In this document: one piece after another, positions 44,350-53,783 of the stretch | Layout: every line of letters starts with the position of its first letter | How positions within the stretch are numbered: the stretch's first letter is position 1 | Assembly (NCBI GenBank): GCA_964574215.1 | Contig: CAZNLR010000013.1 | Coordinates: 35,417-99,416 of the forward strand | Direction of reading: 5' to 3' | Length of the DNA stretch: 64,000 nt | Origin: GCA-2725625 sp964574215 | GTDB taxonomy: Bacteria > Pseudomonadota > Alphaproteobacteria > Rhodospirillales > UBA2165 | The notes under the pieces: generated by a model | The model's input: the letters and a program-made list of their open reading frames with translations, nothing else | The model's database searches: none | Told to the model about the DNA's origin: nothing | Program-made: the position numbers and the translations under genes

Positions 44350-45168
44350 ATGACCGATTTCTCCCGCCCCGCCTTCGCCTGTTTTCATTTAACGCCGCCG
44401 AACCAAGGAACGGCGGCGACCTATTGGGCGTTTTTCCAGATCATGGCGGCGACCATCCGGCGCACCTGCCCCGAGGCGGCAATTCATTTGTTGACCAACA
44501 GCCTATCGGACGTGCCCGACGGCCTGAACTGCGACCAGGCTTTTCGGCTCGAGTCGCTCCGCAGCCAAAAGGAATGTTTCGACCGTTTGATGGTGGAAGA
44601 AATCGACTGCTGGCGGGCTTATTTCTCTTCCGATATGTTCGCCGGGCCGACGGCGCTGATCGACGTGGACTTGCTGGTTCAGAAAAATCCCTTTTCCCTC
44701 TTTGACGGCGGCTTCGATATCGGCCTCACCTATACGGACAGTCCCGACCTCCACACCTTCAATTCCGGCGTCATCCTGGTGGACCCGGCGCGGCGGGACG
44801 CCATCGACGGATATTTTAATCACATGTCCGAATTGGTGAACGGTTACAGTGCGGAATTCCAGGAATGGTACGGCGATCAGATGGCCATCAGCGCCATCCT
44901 GGACGACCCGGACTATTCGGAGGCGGCGCCTGAAATCATCGACCGCGAGGCGAACGGCGTTCGTTTCCGGCTATGGCCGACGGCTGAGTGGAACTACAGC
45001 CTGCCCCTGGACGACGACAACCAGCCCATCTTCGCAGCCGCGCCCGACCCGGGCATCCTCCATTTCAAAGGCGCCCGTAAGGGTCTGATGCTGCGTTATG
45101 CCACGGAAATTATGGGTTTTGAGGCGACGGAGAATCCCGCCGCACCCGGCGGTTGGGAAATCGGCTGA
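44350..45168 (+). CDS. GT8-like glycosyltransferase (GT-A fold), function unknown
   Basis: 272 residues from the ATG at 44350; an in-frame ATG at 44293 would add 19 residues, and neither has a clear Shine-Dalgarno. GT-A/GT8-type marks are present: a DxD motif Asp105-Val-Asp107 (LIDVDLLV), FNSGVILVDPA, and ILHFKGARKG near the C-terminus. These usually bind a nucleotide sugar and metal. No other polysaccharide genes are nearby, so donor and acceptor are unknown. It converges on gshB. Confidence 0.65.
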   Translation: MTDFSRPAFACFHLTPPNQGTAATYWAFFQIMAATIRRTCPEAAIHLLTNSLSDVPDGLNCDQAFRLESLRSQKECFDRLMVEEIDCWRAYFSSDMFAGPTALIDVDLLVQKNPFSLFDGGFDIGLTYTDSPDLHTFNSGVILVDPARRDAIDGYFNHMSELVNGYSAEFQEWYGDQMAISAILDDPDYSEAAPEIIDREANGVRFRLWPTAEWNYSLPLDDDNQPIFAAAPDPGILHFKGARKGLMLRYATEIMGFEATENPAAPGGWEIG

Positions 45169-45173
45169 GCCGC

Positions 45174-46127
45174 TTAATCGTCTGATTTACCCAGGCGGGC
45201 TTCAATGGCGTTCCAGATGTCGGTTTCCAGCTTCACCTCGTCGAATTGGTTGATTTCCTGCAGACAGGTGGGCGAGGTGACGTTGATCTCGGTCAGGTAG
45301 TCGCCGATCACATCGATGCCGACGAAGATCAAACCGCGTTCCGATAATGACGGGCCGATGGCCTCGCAGATTTCCCGCTCCCGGCTGGTCAGGGTCGTTT
45401 TCATGGCCGATCCGCCGACATGGAGGTTGGAGCGGGATTCACCCTGGGCCGGCACCCGGTTGACGGCGCCGGCGGGTTTGCCGTCGATCAGGATGATCCG
45501 CTTGTCGCCCTCCCGGACGGCCGGCTCGTAGCGCTGGATGATGATGGGCTCCCGGTAAAGTTCGGTGAACATTTCCAACAGCGCGTTCATATTTTCGTCT
45601 TCCGGTCCGATATGAAAGACCCCGGCGCCGCCGTTGCCGAACAGGGGCTTGATGATTAAATCCCGATGTTCTTCCCGGAATTCCATGATCTGATCGGGAT
45701 TGGAGGTAATCAAGGTGGGTGGCATCAGTTTGGGGAAATGGGTGACGAATAGTTTTTCCGGCGCATTGCGCACATGCACCGGGTCGTTGACCACCAGGGT
45801 CTGGGGATGGATGTGTTCCAACAGGTGGGTCGCCGTGATATAGGCCATATCGAACGGCGGGTCCTGGCGCATCAGAACCACGTCGGCCAGGGCCAGATCG
45901 ATCCATTCCTGCCCGCCCAGGGTAAAATGGTTGCCCTTTTCGCGGCGCACCTGAAGCGGCCGGGCGCCCGCCAGAATGCGGCCATGGTTGAGCACCAGAT
46001 CCTGAGGCAGGTAATGGTACAGGCTGTGGCCCCGTTCCTGGGCTTCCAGAGCCAGGACGAATGTGCTGTCGGCATCGATATCGATATTATCGATGGGGTC
46101 CATTTGTATGGCGACCAGAAGCGACAT
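45174..46127 (-). CDS. gshB: Glutathione synthetase
   Basis: ATP-grasp ligase that joins gamma-glutamylcysteine and glycine. 317 residues. MDPIDNIDIDADSTFVLALEAQERGH opens the protein in parts; KPLFGNGGAGVFHI is the flexible loop, QRYEPAVREGDKRIILIDG and INVTSPTCLQEINQF are catalytic-domain segments. The usual partner gshA is not in the window. Upstream on the same strand is the BON-domain lipoprotein. Confidence 0.96.
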   Translation of the reverse strand: MSLLVAIQMDPIDNIDIDADSTFVLALEAQERGHSLYHYLPQDLVLNHGRILAGARPLQVRREKGNHFTLGGQEWIDLALADVVLMRQDPPFDMAYITATHLLEHIHPQTLVVNDPVHVRNAPEKLFVTHFPKLMPPTLITSNPDQIMEFREEHRDLIIKPLFGNGGAGVFHIGPEDENMNALLEMFTELYREPIIIQRYEPAVREGDKRIILIDGKPAGAVNRVPAQGESRSNLHVGGSAMKTTLTSREREICEAIGPSLSERGLIFVGIDVIGDYLTEINVTSPTCLQEINQFDEVKLETDIWNAIEARLGKSDD

Positions 46128-46151
46128 GGTTGTGTACGGGCTCCCTCTCCT

Positions 46152-46763
46152 CTATTGCCCGGGTACTTTTTTCAGGCGCACGTGGCTGATTACCTTGCGC
46201 ACGAATTTAATACCGTTGGCGTGCTTGACGACGCGGTCCACCTCCGCCTGGTTCTGCCCGACGCCGATCAAATAGACCGTGCCGTTGACCGTCTCGACAA
46301 CGAAATTGATGGCCAGAATTTCCTTGTCGAAAGTCAGTTTCGATTTGAGCTGCGCCGTGATCCAGGTGTCCTGGGCATAGTCGGAAGCGCTGGTATTCTT
46401 GGTGGTTTGAATTTCATTGAGGACCTCTTTAACACCGTCCACCTTCCAGGCCAGCTTGACCGCCTGATCGGATAGCCTTGTGTCGGTGGTGGCCCCGGTC
46501 AGCAGCACCCGCCCCTCGTAAACCTCGACGCCGATGGTGGTGGTCAGTTTCAATCCCGCCCTGACATATTGATCGAGAATCATGGCCTCGGTCCTGATAT
46601 CGGTGGCCTTGGCCTTGATGCCCCTTTCCTGCACGGCGGCGACCCCGACCGTTGCGCCCGCACCGACGACGGCGCCGCAACCGGAAAGCGCGCCGCCTAG
46701 AATTGGTACCGACAGGAGAACCAAGAAAACCAAACCAGCCCGGGAAATAAGAAAGCTTTGCAT
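46152..46763 (-). CDS. DolP-like dual-BON lipoprotein
   Basis: Outer-membrane lipoprotein of the YraP/DolP type, which in E. coli binds anionic phospholipid at the division site and supports envelope integrity. 203 residues from the ATG at 46763, preceded by AAGGAA. Signal peptide ends at SGC with Cys29. Two BON domains occupy about 50-195 (GVEVYEGRVLLTGATTD and FVVETVNGTVYLIGVGQ). In E. coli the order rsmI-lpoA-yraN-diaA-dolP is nearby; the same neighbours recur here. Confidence 0.88.
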   Translation of the reverse strand: MQSFLISRAGLVFLVLLSVPILGGALSGCGAVVGAGATVGVAAVQERGIKAKATDIRTEAMILDQYVRAGLKLTTTIGVEVYEGRVLLTGATTDTRLSDQAVKLAWKVDGVKEVLNEIQTTKNTSASDYAQDTWITAQLKSKLTFDKEILAINFVVETVNGTVYLIGVGQNQAEVDRVVKHANGIKFVRKVISHVRLKKVPGQ

Positions 46764-46868
46764 CGATAACGGTTCCTTTAATCGATCATTCAAATGGCGT
46801 GTGGACTATATCCCATTTTATCGGGTCCGGAGCAATCAGCCAATTGCCCGCGCCAAAGGTATTGGCAA

Positions 46869-47252
46869 TCAGATGCCGGGCCTCCAGGCGTCGGGCATAT
46901 GGCAAGGGAGGCGCCAGGGCATGACGGCGACCAGATCAAACCGGCAGTCCAGGTCGCCGAGGCCGGGATGCTGGGCTAAAAACAACTGGGCGGCATTGAT
47001 GATTCGCCGTTGCTGATAGATTGTCACCGCTTCGGCGGCGGTGGCGAAATCGGCGCGGGCTTTAACCTCCAGAAAGGCGACGGTGCGGCCCCGGCGCGCC
47101 ACCAAATCGATTTCGCCCAAAGGTGTGCGGAACCGTCTGGCGAGAATACGGTAGCCTTTCAGACGCAGCATCAGGGAAGCCACGCCTTCCGCCATCAAGC
47201 CGAACCGCCAGGCCTGATAATATTTTTCCCGGTATATTTTTCTACTTGTCAC
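46869..47252 (-). CDS. yraN: UPF0102 / YraN-family protein
   Basis: 127-residue protein with the restriction-endonuclease-like core of YraN: GEIDLVARRGRTVAFLEVKAR carries Glu47-x-Asp49 and Glu62-x-Lys64. It is a predicted nuclease of unknown role. Its start lies inside the end of rsmI (11-base overlap), as in many Proteobacteria. About 100 bp separate it from the BON-domain gene, without a clear promoter. Confidence 0.9.
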   Translation of the reverse strand: MTSRKIYREKYYQAWRFGLMAEGVASLMLRLKGYRILARRFRTPLGEIDLVARRGRTVAFLEVKARADFATAAEAVTIYQQRRIINAAQLFLAQHPGLGDLDCRFDLVAVMPWRLPCHMPDAWRPGI

Positions 47253-48078
47253 TGTTAGACAGCTCCACCGCCCGGTCGTAAATTCGTTTTTTCGGCAATC
47301 CGGTTTCGCTGGAGATTTCCGCCGCCGTGTCCCGGACGCTCGACCGGTCCAGCCGGTTCCGGATCATCTCATCCAACGCAGCCTCGGTAATTTCTGCACG
47401 CTCTTCGGGTGGCCCCACGACAATAACGATTTCTCCTTTGGGTGGACCGTGTTCAATGTAAAAACCGGCGAGCTCCGCCAGGGCGCCCCGTTTGATTTCC
47501 TCATAGAGTTTGGTCAGTTCCCGGGTGACCGCCGCCGGCCGGTCGCCCAAAATATCGGCCATATCCGAAAGAGCCGCTGCAAGCCGATTGGCCGATTCGT
47601 GAAAAATCAAGGTGGCCGGCACCGACGCGACCGCGCTGAGTTCCTTGCGGCGCTGGATTTTTTTGTTGGGCAGAAATCCGGCAAACATGAACCGGTCCGT
47701 CGGCAATCCGGACAGGATTAAACCCGTCAGCGCGGCATTGGCGCCGGGCAGAGCGGTCACTAGCAGGCCCGCTTGAAGGCAGTCCCGCACCAGCTTGTGA
47801 CCCGGGTCCGATATGGAGGGCGTGCCGGCATCGGTGACCAGGGCGATGGCTTCGCCTTGGTCGATGCGGTCGATCAGTCCGGGCCGGGCCCGCTCCGCGT
47901 TATGTTCATGGTAGGGCGTCATCTTGGTGGTTATGGCGTGCTTAGAGAGCAGTTTCCCGGTCACCCGCGTATCTTCACAGGCGATAATGTCCGCCTCTTT
48001 GAGGGCGTCGAGCGCACGCAGGCTGATATCCTGGAGGTTGCCGATGGGCGTCGCCACCAAATAAAGGCCACATTTCAT
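47242..48078 (-). CDS. rsmI: 16S rRNA (cytidine-1402-2'-O) methyltransferase
   Basis: Tetrapyrrole-methylase-fold enzyme that 2'-O-methylates C1402 in the ribosomal decoding centre. 278 residues from the ATG at 48078 (MKCGLYLVATPIGNLQD); the frame extends 20 codons upstream without similarity. TDAGTPSISDPGHKLV, LPGANAALTGLILSGLP and VTRELTKLYEEI are diagnostic. Divergent from the lpoA-like gene and coupled to yraN. Confidence 0.95.
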   Translation of the reverse strand: MKCGLYLVATPIGNLQDISLRALDALKEADIIACEDTRVTGKLLSKHAITTKMTPYHEHNAERARPGLIDRIDQGEAIALVTDAGTPSISDPGHKLVRDCLQAGLLVTALPGANAALTGLILSGLPTDRFMFAGFLPNKKIQRRKELSAVASVPATLIFHESANRLAAALSDMADILGDRPAAVTRELTKLYEEIKRGALAELAGFYIEHGPPKGEIVIVVGPPEERAEITEAALDEMIRNRLDRSSVRDTAAEISSETGLPKKRIYDRAVELSNSDK

Positions 48079-48256
48079 TTTTAATCCCTGTCTATTTCGT
48101 GTCCAAACCTGGCATTTTGGCGTTTTGGCTCTTCTCATTTAAGGCGCGGACATGTTTACTAGCCGCCCGTCGCCCGTTAGTTTCTACCCTAACGTGCCGG
48201 ACCGGGATATGACAAAGTGGATTGGCGACATGTCGCCTTCATCAATAGGAAATTTA

Positions 48257-49990
48257 ATGACGGGACAAAAATTCCCAAAAGGAACAAGAGGCGTCAAACT
48301 CTCTCGCCTCCGGCAGATCGTCAGAACGCCGCTTTATTGTGTTTTAACGGCAATTGTCCTGTCGCTGGGATTGGGGGCCTGTACGGAGCAACATGTGTCC
48401 CAGCTCCCCAAGTGGGCGCAGGGAGACCGGCGGCCGGCCCAAACCTCTCAACAGTCGCAATCCCGGGCGCCATCTGCCGGCGGGATTCAGCGACCCTACC
48501 CCGTTCAACCCCGGGCGCAGCCGAACTATGCCGGCCAACCCCAATACCGGCCGCAGCGGGTGCGGCGGCCGATTTACGGCCCATCGGGTGTGCCCCTGCA
48601 AAGGCCTCCCTTGCAAAGTGGGCGGGTGGCAGCGCCCCCGGACTCCGAGGCATCGGCGCCTCTCCCGGCGGACGGTGCTGATTCCGTGGGGGTATCCGAA
48701 ACGACGGTCCCGGCGGCCCCCAACCAAGTTTCGGCGAATCCGGAAACCAGCCTGGCGCCGCTCGACGAAGAAAGGTTCGAAGCACCGCCGGCGCCGCCGA
48801 TCAATCCCGGTATTCCCCGTGTGGCGCTGTTGCTGCCGCTGTCGGGTCCCCAGGCCAAGCTCGGCCAGGCCATGTTGAACGCGGCCCAGTTGGCGCTCTT
48901 CCATTTCGCCGATAAACAATTCGAACTGCTGCCTCAGGATACCCAGGGCACGCCCGAAGGCGCGGCCGATGCCGCCGCCCTCGCCATCGGCGACGGGGCC
49001 TCGCTGATCCTGGGACCGCTGTTTGCCGGTTCCGTCAATGCGGTGGCGCCGGCGGCCCGGGCGGCGGGCGTGAAGGTGATCGCCTTTTCCAATGACAGCA
49101 CCGTTGCCGGCGACGGTATCTTCACCATGGGTTTCCGGCCCAGCGAACAGGTGGAACGGGTGGTGAAATACGCCTTGGACCGGGGTCTCAATCGTTTCGC
49201 CGTGCTGGCGCCCGATAACGATTACGGCGCCACCGTGGCCGACGCCATGAACCAGATGGTGCAGTCGTTTGGCGGAGAGGTGACCGATCAGGCCTTTTAC
49301 GACCCCTATGCGGCGGATTTCGCGCCCACCATCCGGCAACTGGCCAATTATGACGAGCGCCGCCAGACATTGCTGGATCAACGCAAATTGCTGGAGGAAC
49401 GGGACGACGAGGTGGCGCAGCAGGCCTTAAAAAGGCTGGAAAACCTGCAAACTTTGGGAGACGTTCATTTTGACGCCCTCTTGATCGGTGACGGCGGCAA
49501 AAGACTGCAATCGATCGCCGCGCTCCTGCCTTATTACGATATCGATCCGAAAAAAATCCGTATGCTGGGCACCGGACAATGGGATGTGCCGGGAATCGGC
49601 GCCGAACCGGCGCTGCTAAACGCCTGGTATGCCGCCTCAGATCCTGCCGGACGGGCCACTTTCGCCCGGCAATACAAGGAAATTTATGGCATGATGCCGC
49701 CGCGGCTGGCCACGCTGGCCTATGACGCTGCCGCTCTTGCGGCCGTCTTTGCTCAAAGTGCCGGACCGGCGGAAAGCGGCGGAAAGGGGATCGGCGACGA
49801 GGGCCGGTTCGATATTTCGGAAATCATGGCGCCCCAGGGCTTTGCCGGACGGGACGGTATCTTTCGATTTACCCCTGAAGGCGTTGCTGAGCGCGGACTA
49901 TCGATCCACAGCATTCGGCGGCGGGGCACCAAAATCATTCATCCCGCGCCTACCAGTTTCGATAGTGTAACGGAAACGCCCATCAACTAG
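48257..49990 (+). CDS. Penicillin-binding protein activator, LpoA-like lipoprotein
   Basis: Predicted outer-membrane lipoprotein that activates peptidoglycan synthases. 577 residues from the ATG at 48257, which has AGGA six bases upstream. The signal ends in LGLGAC (Cys42). A Pro/Gln/Arg-rich linker (about 50-185) precedes a periplasmic-binding-protein type 1 fold (IPRVALLLPLSGPQAKLG to the end; SLILGPLFAGSVNAVAPAA). LpoA has the same order of lipobox, linker region and PBP-like domain, but its N-terminal TPR part is absent here, so equivalence is partial. Ends overlapping hemW by four bases on the opposite strand. Confidence 0.85.
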   Translation: MTGQKFPKGTRGVKLSRLRQIVRTPLYCVLTAIVLSLGLGACTEQHVSQLPKWAQGDRRPAQTSQQSQSRAPSAGGIQRPYPVQPRAQPNYAGQPQYRPQRVRRPIYGPSGVPLQRPPLQSGRVAAPPDSEASAPLPADGADSVGVSETTVPAAPNQVSANPETSLAPLDEERFEAPPAPPINPGIPRVALLLPLSGPQAKLGQAMLNAAQLALFHFADKQFELLPQDTQGTPEGAADAAALAIGDGASLILGPLFAGSVNAVAPAARAAGVKVIAFSNDSTVAGDGIFTMGFRPSEQVERVVKYALDRGLNRFAVLAPDNDYGATVADAMNQMVQSFGGEVTDQAFYDPYAADFAPTIRQLANYDERRQTLLDQRKLLEERDDEVAQQALKRLENLQTLGDVHFDALLIGDGGKRLQSIAALLPYYDIDPKKIRMLGTGQWDVPGIGAEPALLNAWYAASDPAGRATFARQYKEIYGMMPPRLATLAYDAAALAAVFAQSAGPAESGGKGIGDEGRFDISEIMAPQGFAGRDGIFRFTPEGVAERGLSIHSIRRRGTKIIHPAPTSFDSVTETPIN

Positions 49991-51138
49991 CTCAGCAGCC
50001 GACCCAATACGGTATTGAGGCGCTGGAGGCCCGCTGTTGTTGCCCGCAAGCTATTGTTGTCCGACACTAAAAATCCTTCTTTTTCAAGCCATTGCAGATT
50101 ATTTTTGTCCAGCGATGCCAATAGTGTCTGGTTGGTAAGGCCTTGAAATCTTTCATGGGATATACCTTCCGTCAGGCGCAGGCCCATCAGCATGATTTCC
50201 TCAAACCGTTCCTGAAAATCCAGTTTAAAGCGTTTTTGACCACCGCATCCCACGTTTTCCACAGAATCCAGCCATTTTTCGGGTGCTCGGTGGGCTTGGG
50301 TCGATTCCGTAACGAAATCTGTGGTCAGGCGGCCATGGGCCCCCGGACCGATGCCCACATAATCCTCACCCCGCCAATAGACCAGATTGTGGCGGCATTC
50401 CTGGCCGGGCCGGGCGTGGTTGGAAATTTCGTAAGCCGGATAGCCGTTGCCATCAGCTATTTCCTGAGTGATTTCATAGAGTTGACTACCGGTTTCTTCA
50501 TCTGCCGGGTCAACGCGGTTGCGGTGAAATTCCGTGCCCGGCTCGATGGTAAGCTGATAGAGGGACACATGCCCGATCTCCAATTCGCTTGCGAAACGAA
50601 GAGAGTCGGTCAGTTCCCGGCGCCACGTTTCGGCCGTTTGGCCGGGTTGTGCGTAAATGAGGTCGAAAGAGACGCGGTCAAAGGTCTTTACGACAGCTTC
50701 AATGGCCTTTTTGGCATCATCTGCCCGATGCAGGCGGCCCAAAAAAGCCAGCGTCCGGTCGTTGAAAGACTGCGCGCCCAGAGACAGTCGGTTAACGCCG
50801 GCCCGCCGAAAATCCTCAAATAATGCCGCTTCGGCGGATGACGGATTGGCCTCGACGGTGATTTCCAAGTCCTCGGACACCGGCCAAAGGGAGCGAATGC
50901 GCTCGATGACCGCCGCCACCGTCTCCGCCGCCATCAAGGACGGCGTGCCGCCGCCAAAAAACACACTGGAAACAGCGCTTTCAGAAGTTTCGTTAGCGTA
51001 ATGGTTCAATTCCACCAGATAAGCATTCCGCCATTTTTCCTGGTCGATCCGGTCCGCCACATGACTGTTGAAGTCGCAATAGGGGCACTTCGACTGGCAA
51101 AAGGGCCAATGGATATAAATACCGAAGCCGGGGGTCAT
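49987..51138 (-). CDS. hemW: Radical-SAM haem chaperone HemW
   Basis: Formerly annotated as anaerobic coproporphyrinogen oxidase; binds heme and a [4Fe-4S] cluster. 383 residues. The cluster motif Cys14-x3-Cys18-x2-Cys21 in WPFCQSKCPYCDF starts close to the N-terminus, as in HemW and unlike HemN. FFGGGTPSLM and RLSLGAQSFNDRTLAFLGRLH follow. Upstream on the same strand are rdgB and rph, as in many alphaproteobacteria. Confidence 0.93.
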   Translation of the reverse strand: MTPGFGIYIHWPFCQSKCPYCDFNSHVADRIDQEKWRNAYLVELNHYANETSESAVSSVFFGGGTPSLMAAETVAAVIERIRSLWPVSEDLEITVEANPSSAEAALFEDFRRAGVNRLSLGAQSFNDRTLAFLGRLHRADDAKKAIEAVVKTFDRVSFDLIYAQPGQTAETWRRELTDSLRFASELEIGHVSLYQLTIEPGTEFHRNRVDPADEETGSQLYEITQEIADGNGYPAYEISNHARPGQECRHNLVYWRGEDYVGIGPGAHGRLTTDFVTESTQAHRAPEKWLDSVENVGCGGQKRFKLDFQERFEEIMLMGLRLTEGISHERFQGLTNQTLLASLDKNNLQWLEKEGFLVSDNNSLRATTAGLQRLNTVLGRLLS

Positions 51139-51162
51139 AAAAAAAATATCCCGTTGAAAATA

Positions 51163-51759
51163 CTAGCTAAAACATAAGTCAACCAGTTGCCGGAAGGCAT
51201 CGGCGCGATGGCTGATGGCGTGTTTCTCAGCCGGATCGATCTCGGCGAAGGTCAATCTGTAACCATCCGCAACGAAAATAGGATCGTACCCGAAACCTTT
51301 GTCACCCCGGGGCGGAAAATTTAATTTTCCGCGAACCACGCCCTCAACTGTCTCGCACTGGCCGTCGGGCCAGCAAAGGGACAGAGCGCAGACGAATTGG
51401 GCACTTTTATCCGGCTCACTTTCAAGCCCTGCCTCGACTTTTTTCATGGCCAGGGCAAAATCTTTGTCTGGCCCGGCCCAGCGCGCCGAATATATGCCGG
51501 GATCGCCGCCCAGAGCATCAACCGCCAGACCCGAATCGTCGGCCAAGGCGGGCAGATTGGCGCCGCTGGCCGCCGCCCGTGCCTTCAATTCGGCATTTTC
51601 AATAAAGGTCAGCCCGGTCTCTTCCGGTTCAGGCAGTCCGAAATTCGCCGCCGAGACGAAATCGATATCGAAATTGCCCAATAATTCCGCTATTTCCCTT
51701 ACTTTTCCGGGATTGTGACTGGCGATCACCAGTTTATCGCCGCCGAATTTCCGCACCAT
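51163..51759 (-). CDS. rdgB: dITP/XTP pyrophosphatase
   Basis: Removes deaminated purine nucleotides (dITP, dXTP) before they enter DNA. 198 residues from the ATG at 51759 (MVRKFGGDKLVIASHNPGKVREI), four bases past the rph stop; the frame is open further into rph but those residues are antisense-like shadow of rph. TFIENAELKARAAA, LADDSGLAVDALGG and GFGYDPIFVADG are diagnostic. Confidence 0.95.
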   Translation of the reverse strand: MVRKFGGDKLVIASHNPGKVREIAELLGNFDIDFVSAANFGLPEPEETGLTFIENAELKARAAASGANLPALADDSGLAVDALGGDPGIYSARWAGPDKDFALAMKKVEAGLESEPDKSAQFVCALSLCWPDGQCETVEGVVRGKLNFPPRGDKGFGYDPIFVADGYRLTFAEIDPAEKHAISHRADAFRQLVDLCFS

Positions 51760-51763
51760 TGCT

Positions 51764-52492
51764 TTACAGACCGAGAGCCGATTTTTGAATATCCACCAAC
51801 TCACCAATGCCCTTTTTGGCGAGAGACAGCATCTGATGGAGTTGATCCTCCGAAAAAGGCCTGTCTTCCGCTGTTCCCTGAATTTCAACGATACCGCCGG
51901 CACCGGTGAGAACGAAATTGGCGTCCGCCTGGGCGTTGCTGTCTTCGTCGTAATCCAGATCGAGAACGGCGTGATCTTCAAAAAGGCCGCAGGAAACCGC
52001 CGCCACTTCATCAAACAGGGGCGATTCTTTCAATAAGCCCAACTGAACGAGGTTCTGGCAGGCCAGATGCAGAGCCACAAAACCGCCGGTGATTGAAGCG
52101 GTGCGGGTGCCGCCGTCGGCCTGAATAACGTCACAATCGATGCGGACCTGCATTTCGCCCAGCTTTACCAGGTCGGTAACGGCGCGCAGCGACCGCCCGA
52201 TCAGGCGCTGGATTTCCAGGGTCCGCCCGCCCTGCTTGCCGCGGGACGCCTCCCGTCCCGTCCGTTCATTGGTGGCCCGGGGCAGCATGCCGTATTCGGC
52301 GGTTACCCAGCCGTGTCCTTGTCCTTTAAGCCAGGGCGGCACCCGGTCTTCCACCGAGGCCGTACAAATGACATGGGTGTCGCCGAACTTCGCCAGGCAC
52401 GAACCTTCGGCATGTTTGTTGATCCCGGTTTCCAGCGCGACTTGGCGCATTTGGTCCAGCGCCCGTCCGGATGGCCGTATGGAGGCGTTCAT
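51764..52492 (-). CDS. rph: Ribonuclease PH
   Basis: Phosphorolytic exoribonuclease that trims tRNA 3' ends. 242 residues. The start reads MNASIRPSGRALDQMRQV, GMLPRATNERTGREASRGKQGGRTLEIQRLIGRSLR is recognisable in parts, and DCDVIQADGGTRTASITG and LDLDYDEDSNAQADANFV complete the phosphorolysis core. Divergent from hrcA; rdgB and hemW follow it. Confidence 0.97.
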   Translation of the reverse strand: MNASIRPSGRALDQMRQVALETGINKHAEGSCLAKFGDTHVICTASVEDRVPPWLKGQGHGWVTAEYGMLPRATNERTGREASRGKQGGRTLEIQRLIGRSLRAVTDLVKLGEMQVRIDCDVIQADGGTRTASITGGFVALHLACQNLVQLGLLKESPLFDEVAAVSCGLFEDHAVLDLDYDEDSNAQADANFVLTGAGGIVEIQGTAEDRPFSEDQLHQMLSLAKKGIGELVDIQKSALGL

Positions 52493-52573
52493 TCATATTC
52501 CTTTCACTGCATTTGGGGCGGCAACCTAACGGACCGGCGGAAAGGCGTCCAGGACAACGTGACTCTTCCGAAG

Positions 52574-52601
52574 TTGACAAAGGCGGCGACAAAACTACAT
52601 T
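52574..52601 (+). promoter_or_regulatory. Candidate promoter for hrcA-grpE
   Basis: A perfect -35 TTGACA at 52574-52579 is followed 16 bp later by TACATT (52596-52601; four of six matches), 54 bp before the hrcA ATG. It lies in the 163-bp divergent gap from rph. I saw no CIRCE element (TTAGCACTC with its inverted copy) in the gap. Confidence 0.4.
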
Positions 52602-52655
52602 TCCAGCGCCTGTTGGGCTTGCGCTCATCGAATTTAAACCGACATATAGACCATT

Positions 52656-53726
52656 ATGGACACCAAACGGCCCGTCATATCAGAGCTCAACGACCGCTCG
52701 CGTGAGATCTTCACCAAGATTGTCGACGCTTATGTGGAAACCGGTGAACCGATCGGATCCCGATCCCTGTCCCAGCGCCTGTCCACGTCGCTGTCGCCCG
52801 CCACCATCCGCAATGTGATGGCCGATCTCGAAGAATCCGGCCTGCTGTTCGCGCCCCATACCTCCGCCGGCCGTCTGCCGACGGAGGCCGGTCTGCGCCT
52901 GTTCGTCGACGGCCTGCTGGAGGTGGGCAATCTTTCGTCCGAAGAGCGCGCCGATCTGGATAGCCGCTTTGCCGGATCCGGCAAAAGCCTGGAGGGCGTT
53001 TTAGAGGATGTGGGACAAACCCTGTCGGGACTTTCCAACTGCGCCGGGCTGGTGCTGGCGCCGAAAACCGATTCACCCCTTAAACATATCGAGTTCGTCC
53101 ACATGCATCCGGGCCGCGCCCTGGTGGTCATGGTGACCGCCGAAGGCGTGGTCGAAAACCGCATTATCGATGTGCCGCCGGACATCCCGGCGTCCGCCTT
53201 TGTCGAGGCCACCAACTTTCTCAACGCCAAGCTGGTGGGCCGGACGGTCAGCGAAGCCCAGACTGAAATCCTGGTCGAGTTGGAACAAAGCCGCCAGCAG
53301 CTGGACACCCTATCCACCAAGGTCGTCGAGGCGGGTCTCGCCACCTGGGCCGGCGGCGGTGACGCCGCCTCCGGGAGCGGTAGCGGCACGCTGATCGTCC
53401 GAGGTCAGTCCAAATTGCTGGAAGACGTCAACGCCGTATCGGACCTGGAGCGTATAAGGGCATTGTTCGCCGTACTGGAAACCAATGAAACCATGCTCAA
53501 AATTCTCGATCTGGCGGATTCCGGTGAAGGAGTGCAGATTTTTATCGGCGCCGACAATGAACTGTTTAACATATCGGGCTGTTCCTTTATTGTCGCGCCC
53601 TACAATTCCAGCTCCAATCAGCTGGTCGGTGCGATCGGTGTGATCGGACCGACCCGCATGAATTACGCCCGCATAATTCCGATGGTGGACTATACGGCCA
53701 AGTTGATCGGCCGCCTGGTGGGATAA
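52656..53726 (+). CDS. hrcA: Heat-inducible transcription repressor HrcA
   Basis: Repressor that binds CIRCE operators and is stabilised by GroE chaperonin. 356 residues. N-terminal winged helix (about 8-75): SREIFTKIVDAYVETGEPIGSRSLSQRL and SPATIRNVMADLEESGLL; a dimerising GAF-like C-terminal domain carries LSNCAGLVLAPK and GPTRMNYARIIPMVDYTAKLI. Placed before grpE as in most Proteobacteria. No CIRCE was found ahead of hrcA, grpE or dnaK, so its target is probably a groESL operon outside the window. Confidence 0.95.
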   Translation: MDTKRPVISELNDRSREIFTKIVDAYVETGEPIGSRSLSQRLSTSLSPATIRNVMADLEESGLLFAPHTSAGRLPTEAGLRLFVDGLLEVGNLSSEERADLDSRFAGSGKSLEGVLEDVGQTLSGLSNCAGLVLAPKTDSPLKHIEFVHMHPGRALVVMVTAEGVVENRIIDVPPDIPASAFVEATNFLNAKLVGRTVSEAQTEILVELEQSRQQLDTLSTKVVEAGLATWAGGGDAASGSGSGTLIVRGQSKLLEDVNAVSDLERIRALFAVLETNETMLKILDLADSGEGVQIFIGADNELFNISGCSFIVAPYNSSSNQLVGAIGVIGPTRMNYARIIPMVDYTAKLIGRLVG

Positions 53727-53783
53727 ATGGTGGGATAACGTGCCGGCTAAATTAATCGGTTAATTTCAATTGAAGAGACTAAG

